A DNA stretch of 5,139 bases from JBDRHL01 sp043816955. GTDB taxonomy: Bacteria > Planctomycetota > Phycisphaerae > Sedimentisphaerales > CAYZTY01. The DNA is taken from assembly GCA_043816955.1 (NCBI GenBank), contig JBDRHL010000022.1, forward strand, positions 1-5,139. Direction: 5' to 3'. The translations under genes were made by a program, and so were the position numbers. Below are positions 4,999 through 5,139 of this stretch, in pieces. Below the pieces are notes generated by a model, which was given only the letters and a program-made list of their open reading frames with translations, did no database searches and had not been told where the DNA came from. How positions within the stretch are numbered: the first letter of the stretch is position 1; the number at the start of each line of letters is the position of its first letter.

Positions 4999-5139
4999 GT
5001 AACCATTCACAGCAATTTGCATAATTGAAGTAAAACGCTGTTTTTGTCCGATAAAGGTGTCATGGACAAAGACACTATTATTGAAAAACAAGCTGATGAA
5101 ATAAAGAGGCTTAAAGAGTACACAAAAGTTCTCGAGAAC
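4999..5139 (+). mobile_element. Left end of a probable IS66-like insertion sequence (continues beyond window)
   Basis: The sequence GTAACCATTCAC beginning at 4999 resembles the terminal inverted repeats of IS66-family elements, which start with GTAA. A coiled-coil reading frame starts 63 bp inside, as expected for single-gene members of the family. The 8 bases before it (GAAAGGAC, 4991-4998) would be the left copy of an 8-bp target duplication. The right end is outside the window, so the call rests on memory of the family ends and on geometry. Confidence 0.45.
5062..5139 (+). CDS. N-terminal fragment of a coiled-coil protein, probably an IS66-like transposase (3' end outside window)
   Basis: The ATG at 5062 opens a frame of 26 codons that runs to the window edge. 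The visible peptide starts MDKDTIIEKQADEIKRLKEY and continues with a Leu/Ile heptad spacing, suggesting an N-terminal coiled coil. IS66-family transposases typically start with such a segment before their zinc-finger and DDE domains. The AAAGGTG just upstream (5053-5059) could serve as a ribosome-binding site, though it is very close to the ATG. The position inside a possible IS end supports a transposase, but a general coiled-coil protein cannot be excluded from 26 residues. Confidence 0.5.
   Translation, partial: MDKDTIIEKQADEIKRLKEYTKVLEN

Noticed and set aside
1..5139. CRISPR arrays, tRNA or rRNA genes
   Set aside because: No regularly spaced identical repeats with unique spacers were seen, and no tRNA T-loop or rRNA signature sequence was recognised on either strand by eye.

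Overview
The window is about 5.1 kb of moderately AT-rich bacterial DNA. All recognisable genes lie on the + strand. Three things point to an anaerobic or microaerophilic Gram-negative: a FeoB-type ferrous iron transporter, a PAS-AAA+-Fis sigma-54 activator next to a NifX-like metal-cofactor protein (a pairing known from strict anaerobes such as Desulfovibrio), and an exported protein with a PEP-CTERM (exosortase) sorting signal. A sediment member of the Planctomycetes/PVC group or a deltaproteobacterium would fit. This placement is inference and the sequence alone cannot settle it.

Layout: (1) 3-353, the C-terminal end of feoB, cut by the window edge. (2) 354-445, a short gap holding a perfect TTGCA-N3-TGCAA palindrome. 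(3) 446-1777, a complete sigma-54 enhancer-binding protein with a cysteine-bearing PAS domain and a variant GAFTDA loop. (4) 1890-2520, an overlapping MNT/HEPN (MntA-HepT type) toxin-antitoxin pair. (5) 2521-3033, about 510 bases without a convincing gene. Its second half looks like the structured leader of the next gene: a 118-nt nested hairpin plus a competing terminator-like pairing. (6) 3034-3969, a secreted protein built of seven 39-40 residue RCC1-like repeats and a PEP-CTERM anchor. An in-frame TGA sits between the anchor's hydrophobic segment and an arginine-rich TRRKV stretch. (7) 4030-4275, a small winged-helix-like protein. (8) 4276-4524, a regulatory region with a second TTGCA-N3-TGCAA palindrome and a sigma-54-like -24/-12 promoter. 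(9) 4525-4920, a NifX/NifB-type dinitrogenase-cofactor-family protein. (10) 4999-5139, the probable left end of an IS66-like insertion sequence with the start of its transposase, cut by the window edge.

The most coherent proposal is a local regulatory circuit. The sigma-54 activator (446-1777) would bind the same palindrome at its own gene (401-417) and about 110 bp upstream of the -24/-12 promoter of the NifX-like gene (4356-4370). This resembles the OrpR/orange-protein regulon of Desulfovibrio. Here the regulator and its likely target are separated by a toxin-antitoxin pair, a PEP-CTERM gene and a winged-helix gene, and the target is closely followed by an insertion sequence. The parts belong to known families. 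The arrangement, the switch-like leader and the interrupted PEP-CTERM signal are the unusual aspects.
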